From NCBI RefSeq assembly GCF_016862675.1, contig NZ_BONK01000003.1, positions 62,001 through 126,000 on the forward strand: DNA of 64,000 bases. The letters are read 5' to 3'. The translations under genes were made by a program, and so were the position numbers. Origin of the DNA: Cellulomonas chitinilytica. GTDB lineage: Bacteria; Actinomycetota; Actinomycetes; Actinomycetales; Cellulomonadaceae. This document shows, in pieces, positions 1 to 10,677 of the stretch (within the stretch, counting starts at the first letter, position 1; each line of letters opens with the position of its first letter). The notes beneath the pieces are model-generated. The model worked only from the letters and a program-made list of their open reading frames with translations. It was not told where the DNA came from and ran no database searches.

Positions 1-975
1 CGGGGCGTGCTCGTCCGCGCAGACCCGCACGAGGGTCGCGAGGTCGACGGTCACGGGCTGGGTGATCGCGAGCGCGCCGGCGTCGCCGCGGGCGAGCAGC
101 AGCAGGTCGTCGACGAGCGTCTGCAGGCCGACCGTCTCCGCGAGCACGCTGCGGTGGGTGGCACCGAGGTCCGCCGTCGACGGGTGCGCGGCGTCGACCT
201 CCAGCTCGGACCGGATGCGGGCGAGCGGCCCCCGCAGCTCGTGCGACGCGTCCCCGACGAACCGGCGCTGGCGTTCCGCCGCGTCCGCGAGCCGGTCGAG
301 CATGGCGTTCATCGTGCGGGCCAGCCGCGCGACCTCGTCACGCGTCGGCGGCACCGGGACACGGCGGTCCAGCCGTGCACCGGAGATGAGGTCGACCTCC
401 GCACGGATGTCGTCGACCGGCCGCAGGGCGCGCCCCACGGACCACCAGACGATCGCCGCGAGCGCGGCCACGCTGATCGGCACGGCGACGGCCAGCGAAC
501 CGGCGAGCGCAGCGGTGCTCTCGCGGACGTCGTCCAGGCTCCCCGCGACCCGGACCGTCAGCGTGCCGCCCGTGGCCGTGCCGACCGACCTCACGACCAT
601 CCGGCCCTGGCCGCCGGGGAGCGTGACGGTCGTGACGGCCCCCACGGGCGCGGACGGCAACGTCCACCCGCGCTCGCCGACCGCCGCCGGTGACCTGCTG
701 ACGACGCGTCCGTCGCCGCCCACGACCACCACGAGCACGTCCTCGGATCCCGCCGCGTCCGCCGCACCCGGCGTCCCGGCCTCGAGCGCGCCCGCCACCG
801 CGTCGGCCCGCTGCCCGAGGGCCTCGTCGAGGTTGTCGGTGAGGATCGCACGCTGGGCCAGGACGAGCGCGACGCTCGCGGCGGTGAGCAGCACCAGCAC
901 CGCGACCGTGGCGAGCGCCGTGACCCGGAAGCGCAGCGTCGCGGAGCGCCGGCGCAGGTCCGGGAGCGGGCTCAT
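1..975 (-). CDS. Sensor histidine kinase, N-terminal part (cut by window edge)
   Basis: Membrane sensor kinase of the OmpR-partner class; about 325 residues are visible and the ATPase domain lies beyond the window start. From the start: a TM segment at about residues 15-40, a short extracytoplasmic loop of about 100 residues, a second TM near 155-180, a HAMP linker, then the HisKA box with the motif GDASHELRGPLARI, whose phospho-acceptor is His245. The ATG at 975 overlaps the response regulator stop (ATGA), so the two are translationally coupled. The divergent PepSY gene suggests an envelope or metal/cation stress role. The input signal cannot be read from the sequence. Confidence 0.93.
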   Translation of the reverse strand, partial: MSPLPDLRRRSATLRFRVTALATVAVLVLLTAASVALVLAQRAILTDNLDEALGQRADAVAGALEAGTPGAADAAGSEDVLVVVVGGDGRVVSRSPAAVGERGWTLPSAPVGAVTTVTLPGGQGRMVVRSVGTATGGTLTVRVAGSLDDVRESTAALAGSLAVAVPISVAALAAIVWWSVGRALRPVDDIRAEVDLISGARLDRRVPVPPTRDEVARLARTMNAMLDRLADAAERQRRFVGDASHELRGPLARIRSELEVDAAHPSTADLGATHRSVLAETVGLQTLVDDLLLLARGDAGALAITQPVTVDLATLVRVCADEHAP

Positions 976-1643
976 GCCGGCACGACGCGGTAGCCGGCAC
1001 CCCGGACGGTCTCGATCGTGCGCCGCCCGAACGGCACGTCGACCTTGCGCCGCAGCCGGGCGACGTACACCTCGACGACGTTCGGGTCGCCCTGGAAGTC
1101 GTCGTCCCACACGCCGGTGAGGATCTCGTGCTTCGAGACGACCTGGCCGGGTCGGCGGACCAGGTACGCGAGCAGGTCGAACTCCCGGGCCGTCAGCGGG
1201 ATCTCCACGCCCGCACGGTGGACGCGGCGCGCGCGCAGCCCCAGCTCGAGGTCGCCGACGGACACGGGCGCCGGTTCGCCGAGCGCCGCGCGGCGGATCA
1301 GCGCGTGGATCCGCGCGACGAGGACCGTGAACGAGAACGGCTTCGTGAGGTAGTCGTCCGCCCCGATGTCCAGGCCCTCGGCCTCGTCGAGCGGCCCGTC
1401 CCGCGCCGTCAGCATGAGGACCGGCGTCACGTCGCCTGCCCTGCGCAGGTCGGCGCAGACCCGGTACCCGCTGCGGCCCGGCAGCATCACGTCCAGCAGG
1501 ATCAGGTCGTAGCTGTTCTCGGCCGCGCGCCAGGCACCGTCGATGCCGTCCAGGGCCACCTCGACCTGGAACCCCTCGGCTCGCAGGCCACGCCGGAGCG
1601 TGCCGACGAGCTTCACGTCGTCGTCGACGAGCAACAGCTTCAC
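972..1643 (-). CDS. OmpR/PhoB-family response regulator
   Basis: Two-domain DNA-binding response regulator of 223 aa. The receiver opens with KLLLVDDDVKLVGTL, has the phospho-Asp in LILLDVMLPGRSGY and the conserved Lys in DDYLTKPFSF. The C-terminal winged helix ends with RLRRKVD and the RGAGYRVVPA strand typical of OmpR regulators. I place the start at GTG 1643, because AGGAGG lies 5-10 bases upstream and the receiver begins there; an in-frame ATG at 1676 would add 11 unlikely residues. It is the first gene of the kinase operon. It probably acts on the dyads between it and the divergent PepSY gene. Confidence 0.95.
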   Translation of the reverse strand: MKLLLVDDDVKLVGTLRRGLRAEGFQVEVALDGIDGAWRAAENSYDLILLDVMLPGRSGYRVCADLRRAGDVTPVLMLTARDGPLDEAEGLDIGADDYLTKPFSFTVLVARIHALIRRAALGEPAPVSVGDLELGLRARRVHRAGVEIPLTAREFDLLAYLVRRPGQVVSKHEILTGVWDDDFQGDPNVVEVYVARLRRKVDVPFGRRTIETVRGAGYRVVPA

Positions 1644-1686
1644 GCGCCCTCCTCCGCGACGCCCTGCCTCGATCATCCGCCGACCC

Positions 1687-1724
1687 GCTGACGTCCACCT
1701 GAACCGTCAGCGGGCGTTCAGGTG
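1687..1724. promoter_or_regulatory. Interlocked inverted repeats in a divergent promoter
   Basis: Two perfect dyads interleave here. GCTGACG (1687-1693) pairs with CGTCAGC (1705-1711), and CACCTGAAC (1696-1704) pairs with GTTCAGGTG (1716-1724). They lie between the response regulator start (1643, minus) and the PepSY start (1782, plus). They are good candidates for the regulator's binding sites. The rest of the 138-bp gap shows only the two Shine-Dalgarno sequences. Confidence 0.55.
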
Positions 1725-1781
1725 CGTGCGCGCACCCTGCTCCTGACGACATCGTCGACCCGCACGAACCGGAGGTGTGTC

Positions 1782-2093
1782 ATGCGCAGGAGCACATGGA
1801 CCGTCGTCGTCACGGCAGCGGCCGCCACCGTCCTCGCCGGCGGCGCCGCACTGGCGTCGGCCGACGACGACCCGGCGAGCCCGATCACCGGCGACGCGCT
1901 CACGCACGCGAGCGAGGTCGCCCTGCGGAGCACGGGAGGCGGGACGGTGACGGGCACCGAGGTCGGCGACGAGGACAGCTACTATGAGGTCGAGGTCACG
2001 CTGGCCGACGGGCACCAGGTCGACGTCCAGCTCGACGAGCAGTTCGCCGTCGTGGCGACGACCGCCGACCACGAGGGGTCCGGCGACGACTAG
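1782..2093 (+). CDS. Secreted or membrane-anchored PepSY-domain protein
   Basis: Small 103-aa exported protein. A signal peptide or anchor (RRSTW then an Ala/Val-rich core ending ALASA) is followed by one PepSY module: ITGDALTHASEVALRSTGGG and then a YYEVEV strand and a DVQLDE strand. PepSY modules are often found beside two-component systems and on protease inhibitors. The ATG at 1782 has GGAGGTG ten bases upstream; a longer frame from 1722 has no such site. It is divergent from the response regulator/kinase operon, so it is probably that system's target or feedback partner. The exact function is unknown. Confidence 0.85.
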   Translation: MRRSTWTVVVTAAAATVLAGGAALASADDDPASPITGDALTHASEVALRSTGGGTVTGTEVGDEDSYYEVEVTLADGHQVDVQLDEQFAVVATTADHEGSGDD

Positions 2094-2117
2094 CGCAGGA
2101 GCGCGCCGGCTGGGCGG

Positions 2118-2735
2118 CTAGCGCAGCCGGCGCGCGCGGAGCACCAGGTCGTGCGCGTGGTGGGCCCCGGCCCCTCCGGCGACGGTGCGGTCGCGGCGCT
2201 CGTCGACGAGCACGCGCCAGTCGTCGTCGAGCAGCGCGGCGACGTCCGCGGGCATCACGAACATCGACGGGTCGAACCCGTGCGCGTGGGCCTCGTCGGT
2301 GAGCACCTCGTGGTGCACGACGAGGAGCTCGCCTCCGAGGGCGACGGCACGCACGAGCGCGCGCTCGGCGTCGAGGCCGGGAGAGCGCAGGAGCGCCGGG
2401 TACTGCGCGGAGACCAGGTCGAACCCGCCGGCCGGGAGGTCGGCCTCGACGAGGCCGGTGCAGACCCAGGTCACGTCGGCCCCGGCGTCGCGCGCGTGCT
2501 GCGCGGCCCGTCCGAGCGCGACGGCGGACACGTCGATCGCCGTCACCGTCCAGCCGCGTGACGCCAGCCAGACGGCGTCGGCACCCTCGCCGCAGCCGAC
2601 GTCCAGGACCCGGCCGGGCGGCAGGTCCGACACCTCGGCGACCAGCGCGCCGTTCGGGTCGCCGCTCCACACCCGCTCGGCGGAGGCGTAACGGACGTCC
2701 CACTCGTCGGGGTGGTTGGTCTCGATGTGCGTCAC
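2118..2735 (-). CDS. Class I SAM-dependent methyltransferase
   Basis: 205-aa cytosolic methyltransferase. The SAM-binding motif I is GRVLDVGCGEGADAVWLA (about residues 47-64), followed by the acidic motif II end TAIDVS and motif post-I DVTWVC. The substrate cannot be inferred; tellurite/thiopurine-type and general small-molecule methylases have this layout. Start GTG 2735 is chosen because the conserved fold begins just after it, and the -10-like GAGACT lies exactly six bases upstream, which fits a leaderless transcript. A longer open frame to 3059 is low-complexity shadow. It converges on the PepSY gene. Confidence 0.88.
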   Translation of the reverse strand: MTHIETNHPDEWDVRYASAERVWSGDPNGALVAEVSDLPPGRVLDVGCGEGADAVWLASRGWTVTAIDVSAVALGRAAQHARDAGADVTWVCTGLVEADLPAGGFDLVSAQYPALLRSPGLDAERALVRAVALGGELLVVHHEVLTDEAHAHGFDPSMFVMPADVAALLDDDWRVLVDERRDRTVAGGAGAHHAHDLVLRARRLR

Positions 2736-2881
2736 GGCGACAGTCTCCCAGCCACGCCCGCGCCGAGCCGGTGGTGCGGCGCGGGTGAGGTCGCGCGGGC
2801 GCCGTATCTCGAGGCAGGCGCCTCCCTCCTCACCGCCAGGCGAGCACATCGGCGTGCGCGCGTCATCAGGGGGTGGGACAG

Positions 2882-4738
2882 GTGGCCTACGAGATCCGTG
2901 GTGCCCTGCAGGGCACGTTGTGTCACGACTGGAAGGAGCCCCTGGCGGGGCTCGAGCTGCGTGCGTACCGGTCGACGGGGGAGCGCAGCACCGAGCGGGC
3001 GGTCGCGCCCGACAAGGAGACGTTCCACGAGATCGCCGACGGCGAGCGGCCGGACGCACCGCTCGCAGTCGCGGTCGTCGACGCGTCGGGGAGCTACGTC
3101 CTGCGGATCGAGGACCGCTCGTACGACGGTGAGGCGCTGGACCTCGACCTGTACTGCGCGACGCCGCCGCGTCCGAAGCACGACCCGGACGCCGAGCCCC
3201 GGCAGTTCGCGGTCACGACCCTGCAGCCGCGGTGGCGGCAGACCGAGAAGGACTTCCTCGCGGCGTGGGACTACGCCCTGCCTGAGCGGTTCTGGTGCCA
3301 CATCCTGGCGCTGTTCGGGATCTGGACGATCAGCGGGTACGTGACGACGTGCGACGACCGGACCCCCATCCCGGGTGCGGTGGTGTCGGCGTTCGACGCC
3401 GACTGGCTGCAGGACGACCCGCTCGGCTCGGCCACGACGGACGGCACCGGGCACTACGTGCTGACCTACCTGGCGTCGAGCTTCCGCAAGACGCCGTTCT
3501 CGCCGTACGTGAACGTCGAGCTGACCGAGGGGCCGGACGTCTACGTGAAGGTCGAGCTCGGCGGGCAGCCGATCATCACCGAGACCCAGGCCGACGGACG
3601 GGCGAAGGGGCGCCAGAACGTCGGGCACTGCTTCTGCCTGGACCTGTGCACCGACAAGATCGTCGGCGGACCGGAGACGACCCCGCACTGGCAGCAGGTC
3701 GAGGTCTTCGACATCCACCCCGGCAACGGCCTGCCGGGCTCCACGTTCGACAGCCTCGGGTACGCGGACCCGGCGGGCGGTGCGTACGTGTTCGGCGGCA
3801 CGGTCACGCTGCGCGGCAACTGCCCGCTGACCGACGTCGTCACGGGCCACTCGCTGAAGTACCGGTTCCTGGTCGGCGAGTACACGTGGACCGGCGGCGT
3901 CGAGGACCCGGCGAACCCGCCGACCGTGGCCCCGGCGAGCCTGTCGCCGGTGACGACCCAGGTCGGCGGGACGCTCGTCGGCTACGTGTTCTACACGGAC
4001 GGCAACGGCGCCGCGCAGTCCTCGCCCGTGGTCGTCACCGCGGGCGACCTCGACGGCGACGGCTTCGTGCAGGTCGACGGGCTGGCCGTCACGGTCCCCA
4101 TGTACAACCCACCGGGCTCGACGGCCGTGGTGAACGTGAGCGGGTCGAACTTCCTGCGCACGTTCGACCTGATGGAGCTGAACACGGCGGCGATCACGGC
4201 GGTGCACCCGCCCAAGAAGCCGGGCGGCCTGCCGATCGCGCAGGCCGGCGAGACGCTCCCGGCGAACGAGCAGGAGCCCGTGCGCCGCTACCGGCTGCAG
4301 TTCGAGGTGCGCGACGCCGTCACGGACTCGCCGCTGTTCACCGACCAGCTCGAGTCGATCATCTTCGACAACTCGCCGGTCATCGCGGCGCTCGACCTCG
4401 AGGAGCTCCGGCTCAACGGCTGCAACCCGCTGTCGGGGGCGACGACGATCCACCTGCTCGAGACCGTCGACCACCCGCACCTGCGGAACTTCTCGGTGTC
4501 GATCACGAACAACGGCGGCACGGTGCACTCGCCGCCGCAGACGCCCGCGGGCGCGTTCGTCACGGGGGTGTACTCGTTCCGCGGCGGGGCGTCGGGGCCG
4601 CACAACGGGTCCGGCACGGGTGGCATCGCGATCGACGTCTCGGGCGACCCGGCGTGCGCGTACGCGGTGAACCTGAGCTGGATCACCCGGCGCTACCTCG
4701 ACACGACGGGGCAGCTGCAGCGGCTGTACTGCCACTGA
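2882..4738 (+). CDS. Unknown protein with transthyretin/carboxypeptidase-regulatory-like domains
   Basis: A 618-aa protein I cannot name. Residues about 1-95 and 150-260 each look like a carboxypeptidase-regulatory or transthyretin-like beta sandwich; the second contains SGYVTTCDDRTPIPGAVVSA and then TDGTGHYVLTY. The remainder is also beta-rich, with many Gly/Thr/Val strands and DLDGDGF at about residue 385. There is no signal peptide or TM segment, unusual for such folds, and about twelve cysteines. I place the start at GTG 2882, because AGGGGG sits eight bases upstream; GTG 2873 overlaps that site. It stands alone between divergent and convergent neighbours. Structural or adhesin-like, possibly exported by a non-Sec route. 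Confidence 0.8.
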   Translation: MAYEIRGALQGTLCHDWKEPLAGLELRAYRSTGERSTERAVAPDKETFHEIADGERPDAPLAVAVVDASGSYVLRIEDRSYDGEALDLDLYCATPPRPKHDPDAEPRQFAVTTLQPRWRQTEKDFLAAWDYALPERFWCHILALFGIWTISGYVTTCDDRTPIPGAVVSAFDADWLQDDPLGSATTDGTGHYVLTYLASSFRKTPFSPYVNVELTEGPDVYVKVELGGQPIITETQADGRAKGRQNVGHCFCLDLCTDKIVGGPETTPHWQQVEVFDIHPGNGLPGSTFDSLGYADPAGGAYVFGGTVTLRGNCPLTDVVTGHSLKYRFLVGEYTWTGGVEDPANPPTVAPASLSPVTTQVGGTLVGYVFYTDGNGAAQSSPVVVTAGDLDGDGFVQVDGLAVTVPMYNPPGSTAVVNVSGSNFLRTFDLMELNTAAITAVHPPKKPGGLPIAQAGETLPANEQEPVRRYRLQFEVRDAVTDSPLFTDQLESIIFDNSPVIAALDLEELRLNGCNPLSGATTIHLLETVDHPHLRNFSVSITNNGGTVHSPPQTPAGAFVTGVYSFRGGASGPHNGSGTGGIAIDVSGDPACAYAVNLSWITRRYLDTTGQLQRLYCH

Positions 4739-4753
4739 CCGGAGCCTGGCTCG

Positions 4754-4791
4754 CCGCGGTGCCCGACGACACTCGTCGCCGGGCACCGCGG
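4754..4791. terminator. Bidirectional hairpin terminator
   Basis: CCGCGGTGCCCG (4754-4765) pairs perfectly with CGGGCACCGCGG (4780-4791), with a short CGAC/GTCG inner stem. It lies between the convergent stops at 4738 (plus) and 4796 (minus). Confidence 0.75.
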
Positions 4792-4795
4792 CGCG

Positions 4796-6064
4796 TCAGC
4801 GCGCGGTTCGCGGGATGCGGGCGTGCAACGACGAGAGCACCCGCTGCGCCTCGTCCGTCCGTCCGCCGGCGATCGCGTCGATCAGCTCCACGACGAGGGC
4901 CGGGTCCAGGAGGCCCACGACCTCGGGGTCGTGCACCGCGTACCAGCGCACGCGGGCGGTCAGACCCCGGTGCACGCCGAGCCACACGGCGTTGTGGCTG
5001 GCGGCCTCGAGCGCATCGGCGACCGCCGTCGTCAGGGCGACGACGTCGTCCGCCGTGCGCAGGTCGACCGGGTCGCGGTGCGCACTGCGCATGGTCGTGG
5101 TGAGTGCGACGGGGTCGTCGCGCATCGCCTCGCGCACGCCGAGCCGGCGCAGCACGATGACCGCCCGCAGCGCGTCCCGGACGGTCGCGGGTTCCATCGT
5201 CGCGACGCGCGCGGGGCGGTGGTGCTCGACCTCCACGACGCCGCGGCCGGAGAGCTGGAGCAGCGCCTCGCGGACCGGCGTCCGGGAGATGCCGAGCCAC
5301 GCCATCAGGGCCGACTCCCGCAGCATCTCGCCGGGCACGAGCGTGCCGTCGGCGATCGCCTCCTCGATCGTCGCGGCGGCCTTCTCACGCAGGGTCGCGA
5401 CCTCCGCCGGTGCCGAGGGGCGCCCGTCGCCGACGCCGCTGCCGGGGAAGGGAGCGGCGGCGAGCTCCTCCTGGGCGGCGCACCACGCGGCGGCGGCCGG
5501 TTCGGCACCGCCGTCGACCGCCCGGCGGGCGAGCTCGCGAAGATGCCCGTGGAGGCGTTCGGTGTCCAGTGCGGGCAGCAGCCGCAGCGCCCGCTCGACG
5601 TACGGGCCGACGTCGTCGCAGATGCGGGCGTACTCGCGGTTGCCGGCCGCCGCGAGGAACACCCCGATCAGACCGCGGCGGACCGTCTGGACGTCGCTGC
5701 CGTCGTCGACCAGGTCGGCCAGCGAGCGGCGGTCGTGGTCGCTCAGCGCGGGCACCGCCTCGACGACGGCCTGAGCGAGCACCTCGCCCTGGACGGCGAG
5801 CGCCTCGCGCGCCCGCCGGCCGTCGAGCGGCGCGACCTCGGTGTACTGCCGGGGGACCACCTGCACGAGGCCCAGGTGGGCGAGCCGGTTGAGGGCCTCG
5901 CGCAGGGGCGCACGCGAGCTGTGGGTCGTCGCGAGGAGCTCGCGGTCGCTGAGCCGTGAGCCGGGTGCGAGGTCGCCGCCGACGAGCTTGCGCAGCAGCA
6001 GCTCGTAGACCTCGTCGCGCGCGGGTGTGCCGATCAGGTCGATCGGGGTGGTGGGGATCGGCAT
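4796..6064 (-). CDS. Tandem GntR-family regulator (two GntR winged helices)
   Basis: 422-aa regulator with two complete FadR-like modules. The first winged helix (about residues 14-75) has recognition helix SRAPLREALNRLAHLGLV; the second (about 227-285) has SRTPVREALLQLSGRGVV. Each is followed by an alpha-helical effector-type region of roughly 140 residues. GntR proteins usually carry one DNA-binding domain and dimerise, so this looks like a covalent pseudo-dimer. Start ATG 6064 is preferred to 6115, since the family fold begins ten residues on. It faces the divergent surface-protein gene across paired repeats, so it probably controls that gene and itself. Confidence 0.88.
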   Translation of the reverse strand: MPIPTTPIDLIGTPARDEVYELLLRKLVGGDLAPGSRLSDRELLATTHSSRAPLREALNRLAHLGLVQVVPRQYTEVAPLDGRRAREALAVQGEVLAQAVVEAVPALSDHDRRSLADLVDDGSDVQTVRRGLIGVFLAAAGNREYARICDDVGPYVERALRLLPALDTERLHGHLRELARRAVDGGAEPAAAAWCAAQEELAAAPFPGSGVGDGRPSAPAEVATLREKAAATIEEAIADGTLVPGEMLRESALMAWLGISRTPVREALLQLSGRGVVEVEHHRPARVATMEPATVRDALRAVIVLRRLGVREAMRDDPVALTTTMRSAHRDPVDLRTADDVVALTTAVADALEAASHNAVWLGVHRGLTARVRWYAVHDPEVVGLLDPALVVELIDAIAGGRTDEAQRVLSSLHARIPRTAR

Positions 6065-6087
6065 GCGACCAGTCAACCGCACTGACC

Positions 6088-6135
6088 GCTGAAAATCAGG
6101 ACATTGGTCCCTCATATTGGTCGCGGTCGCTGAAA
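6088..6135. promoter_or_regulatory. Nested direct repeats in a divergent promoter (putative GntR operator)
   Basis: GCTGAAA occurs at 6088-6094 and 6129-6135, and ATTGGT at 6103-6108 and 6116-6121, nested symmetrically in a 48-bp stretch. This is an AT-rich island in a very GC-rich region. It lies between GntR start 6064 (minus) and ATG 6184 (plus). Spacings of 41 and 13 bp fit a regulator with two DNA-binding modules. I could not assign convincing -35/-10 pairs. Confidence 0.5.
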
Positions 6136-6183
6136 TACATTCGCTCTATCGGCCCAACGTCATCCCCGAAGGAGCCACCCCCC

Positions 6184-8472
6184 ATGCCCATCCGCACCGG
6201 TCGCAGGACGGTCGCCGCACTGGCTGCCACGACCGTCACGACGCTCGTGCTCACGGTCGTCGTCGGAGGCGCCGCGCAGGCCGCACCCGGCCACCCCGGC
6301 ACCCCCGACGCCCCCGTCGTCGTCTTCCACGAGGACTTCGAGGACGCACCGGACACCGGCGCCCGCACGCTGCTGTCCAGCTACGTGACCGCCGACGGCA
6401 AGCACTACACCGCCGACCCGTACTGGATGAGCGCCCCGCGCGCGAACGGCCTCGTCCTGTCCTGGAACAACACGAAGATGCCCGTCGACGGCACGGCCGC
6501 GGACAACGGCACCGAGGACACCGCGTTCAAGGTCCTGCGCCAGCTGTCCGAGGCGCTCGGCAAGGTCAACGGCACCACGAACCCGCAGACGAACACCGCG
6601 ATCTCGGCGTACACGCAGGACACCGGCAAGGCCGCCGCGGGCGGCAAGGTCATGTTCAAGACGGACGAGGACATCCAGCTCAAGGACTCGAACGGCCGGT
6701 TCCTCGCGTTCGAGATGAGCGCCGCCGCCACGAGCGCCGCCGCGAACAAGCCGGGTGTCGGCCGCGAGGACCCCGAGCTGATGTTCTACGTCGCCCAGAG
6801 CGGCCACGAGACGGCGCTCACGACCGCGCCGATCAACCCGATCACCGACCCGCGCGCCTCGAAGGTCGCCGTCACCGCCCTGACCGGCGGCGCCAAGGAG
6901 GACGTCTGGGCGGGGCAGTACGCGTCCGACCGGTCGTTCCTGTACGACGGCGGTGCGTTCGGCATCGTCATCCGCAACATGACCTCGGCCCACATGGGCA
7001 ACGACGGCGCGTTCGACGACATCAAGGTCCTCGACGTCACCCCCCAGCTCGACAAGCAGTTCGGTCAGGGCGAAGCCACCACCGGCGACTCCGTCCGCCT
7101 GACGTTCACGGTGACCAACACCGCCGAGCTGGCGCAGAAGACCGGCTGGTCGTTCACCGACTCGCTGCCCGCCGGCATGGTCGTCGCGAACGAACCCGGC
7201 GTCGTCGTCGAGGAGGGCAGCGCCGCGACCGTGCAGGCGAACCCGGGCGCCACCGCGATCACCGTGACGAACGGCGACCTCGTGGCGGGCGACAAGGCGC
7301 TGACCATCTCGCTCAACGTCACGTCGGCCACCGCCGGGACGTACAGCAACGGCCCGACGAACATCACCGTGCGCCGCGGCCTGGACTCCCCGGACACCAC
7401 CACGGTCACGTTCAAGGACCCGGCCCCGGCGCCCGCGACCCTCGTCGTGAAGCACCACCTGCTCGACGGCACCCCGCTGACCGACGACATCACCACGACC
7501 GGCAAGGTCGGCGACGCGTACACGACGCAGGCCCGCTCGTTCGACAGGTACGAGCTGATCTCGACCCCGGCGAACGCCCACGGCAGCTACACCCAGGACC
7601 CGACGGTCGTCACGTACGTGTACGCCTCCGTCGCCGTGGCCGACAAGGCCGACCTGACCGTGCTGTTCGTCGACGAGAACGGCAACGAGATCGCCGACTC
7701 GACGTTCGACACGTACGAGGTCGGCGCCGAGTACGGCACGAGCCCGAAGGTCGTCGACGGCTGGACGCTCAAGACGACCCCCGCCAACGCGAACGGCACC
7801 ATCGACAAGGGCCACAACGTCGTCGTGTACGTCTACACGAAGGACCAGCCCGCCCCGGCGAAGGCCGACCTGACGGTCCGCTGGGTCGACCAGGCCGGCA
7901 ACCCGCTGGCCGACGAGACGCACCGCGACGGCGAGGCCGGCGAGCAGTACACGACCGAGGCCAGGACGTTCCCCGGCTACGAGCTGGTCGCGGTCCCCGT
8001 CAACGCGTCGGGCGCGATGGCCGAGGGCACCGTCGTGACGTACGTCTACGCGCCGGTCGTCGTCCCGGCGAAGGCCGACCTCACGGTCCGCTTCGTCGAC
8101 GAGCAGGGCAACCCCCTCGCGGACCCGACGCACCGTGACGGCACGCCCGGCGAGCACTACACGACGGCCCCCGCCGCGGTCCCCGGCTACGAGCTCGTCG
8201 CGGTCCCGGCCAACGCGTCCGGCGAGATGGCCGAGGGCACCGAGGTCACGTACGTGTACCGCAAGGTCACGCCCCCGGTGGAGCCGGCCACGCCCACCAC
8301 CCCGGAGACCTACGTCTCGGAGGTCCTCGCCGCACCCGCGCCGACGACCGCCGCCGGTGGCCTGGCGAGCACCGGGTCCGACGCCGCCGCGATCGGCATC
8401 CTGGCCGGCGCGCTCGCCGCCGTCGGTGGCCTGCTGGTCGCCGTCCGCCGGCGTGGCACCCAGCACCGCTGA
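6184..8472 (+). CDS. LAxTG-anchored surface protein with four MucBP repeats
   Basis: 762-aa exported wall protein. It has a signal peptide ending near GGAAQAA, a large N-terminal domain (about 35-280) opening with [15 protein letters not shown], a DUF11-like domain with [11 protein letters not shown] (about 290-400), then four MucBP-type repeats, each starting like [13 protein letters not shown]. The C-terminus is a sortase signal: LASTG (727-731), a hydrophobic helix and RRRGTQHR. LAxTG fits class E sortases of high-GC actinobacteria. GGAG precedes ATG 6184. MucBP repeats suggest binding to glycans or acting as a stalk. The divergent tandem-GntR gene is the likely regulator; no sortase is encoded in the window. 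Confidence 0.92.
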   Translation: MPIRTGRRTVAALAATTVTTLVLTVVVGGAAQAAPGHPGTPDAPVVVFHEDFEDAPDTGARTLLSSYVTADGKHYTADPYWMSAPRANGLVLSWNNTKMPVDGTAADNGTEDTAFKVLRQLSEALGKVNGTTNPQTNTAISAYTQDTGKAAAGGKVMFKTDEDIQLKDSNGRFLAFEMSAAATSAAANKPGVGREDPELMFYVAQSGHETALTTAPINPITDPRASKVAVTALTGGAKEDVWAGQYASDRSFLYDGGAFGIVIRNMTSAHMGNDGAFDDIKVLDVTPQLDKQFGQGEATTGDSVRLTFTVTNTAELAQKTGWSFTDSLPAGMVVANEPGVVVEEGSAATVQANPGATAITVTNGDLVAGDKALTISLNVTSATAGTYSNGPTNITVRRGLDSPDTTTVTFKDPAPAPATLVVKHHLLDGTPLTDDITTTGKVGDAYTTQARSFDRYELISTPANAHGSYTQDPTVVTYVYASVAVADKADLTVLFVDENGNEIADSTFDTYEVGAEYGTSPKVVDGWTLKTTPANANGTIDKGHNVVVYVYTKDQPAPAKADLTVRWVDQAGNPLADETHRDGEAGEQYTTEARTFPGYELVAVPVNASGAMAEGTVVTYVYAPVVVPAKADLTVRFVDEQGNPLADPTHRDGTPGEHYTTAPAAVPGYELVAVPANASGEMAEGTEVTYVYRKVTPPVEPATPTTPETYVSEVLAAPAPTTAAGGLASTGSDAAAIGILAGALAAVGGLLVAVRRRGTQHR

Positions 8473-8486
8473 TCCCGCAGCGCTGA

Positions 8487-8515
8487 GGGCCGTCACCGCT
8501 CGTCGGTGGCGGCCT
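8487..8515 (+). terminator. Hairpin terminator after the surface protein
   Basis: GGGCCGTCACCG (8487-8498) pairs with CGGTGGCGGCCT (8504-8515) with one or two G-U-type mismatches and a five-base loop, 15 bases after the stop at 8472. No U-tract is visible, as is common in high-GC actinobacteria. Confidence 0.6.
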
Positions 8516-8542
8516 TCGGGCGTCGGCTCGATCCTGGGTCAC

Positions 8543-10597
<2,055 letters not shown>

Positions 10598-10636
10598 CCG
10601 CACCGCCAGGACGTCCGACAGCCACCCCATGGGGTC

Positions 10637-10671
10637 CTCCCAGCGTGCTCCCAGGCAGCCTCAGCACGCTG
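10637..10671 (+). promoter_or_regulatory. 11-bp-phased repeats and inverted repeat before the flavin electron-transfer operon
   Basis: CTCCCAG at 10637 and 10648, with a weaker CCTCAG at 10659, gives an 11-bp period that suits an OmpR-type regulator. Overlapping it, CAGCGTGC (10641-10648) and GCACGCTG (10664-10671) form a perfect inverted repeat. Both lie just before ATG 10678. Confidence 0.5.
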
Positions 10672-10677
10672 TCACCC

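Noticed and set aside
2732..4786. A 684-codon open frame on the minus strand opposite the unknown beta-sandwich gene
   Set aside because: Its product is an Arg/Val/Asp-rich composition typical of reversed high-GC codons. The plus-strand frame has recognisable domains, an SD and normal codon use.
6117..8138. Long open frames in other phases across the MucBP surface-protein gene
   Set aside because: They encode Arg/His-rich low-complexity sequence with no start signal, while the annotated frame has signal peptide, repeats and sortase motif.
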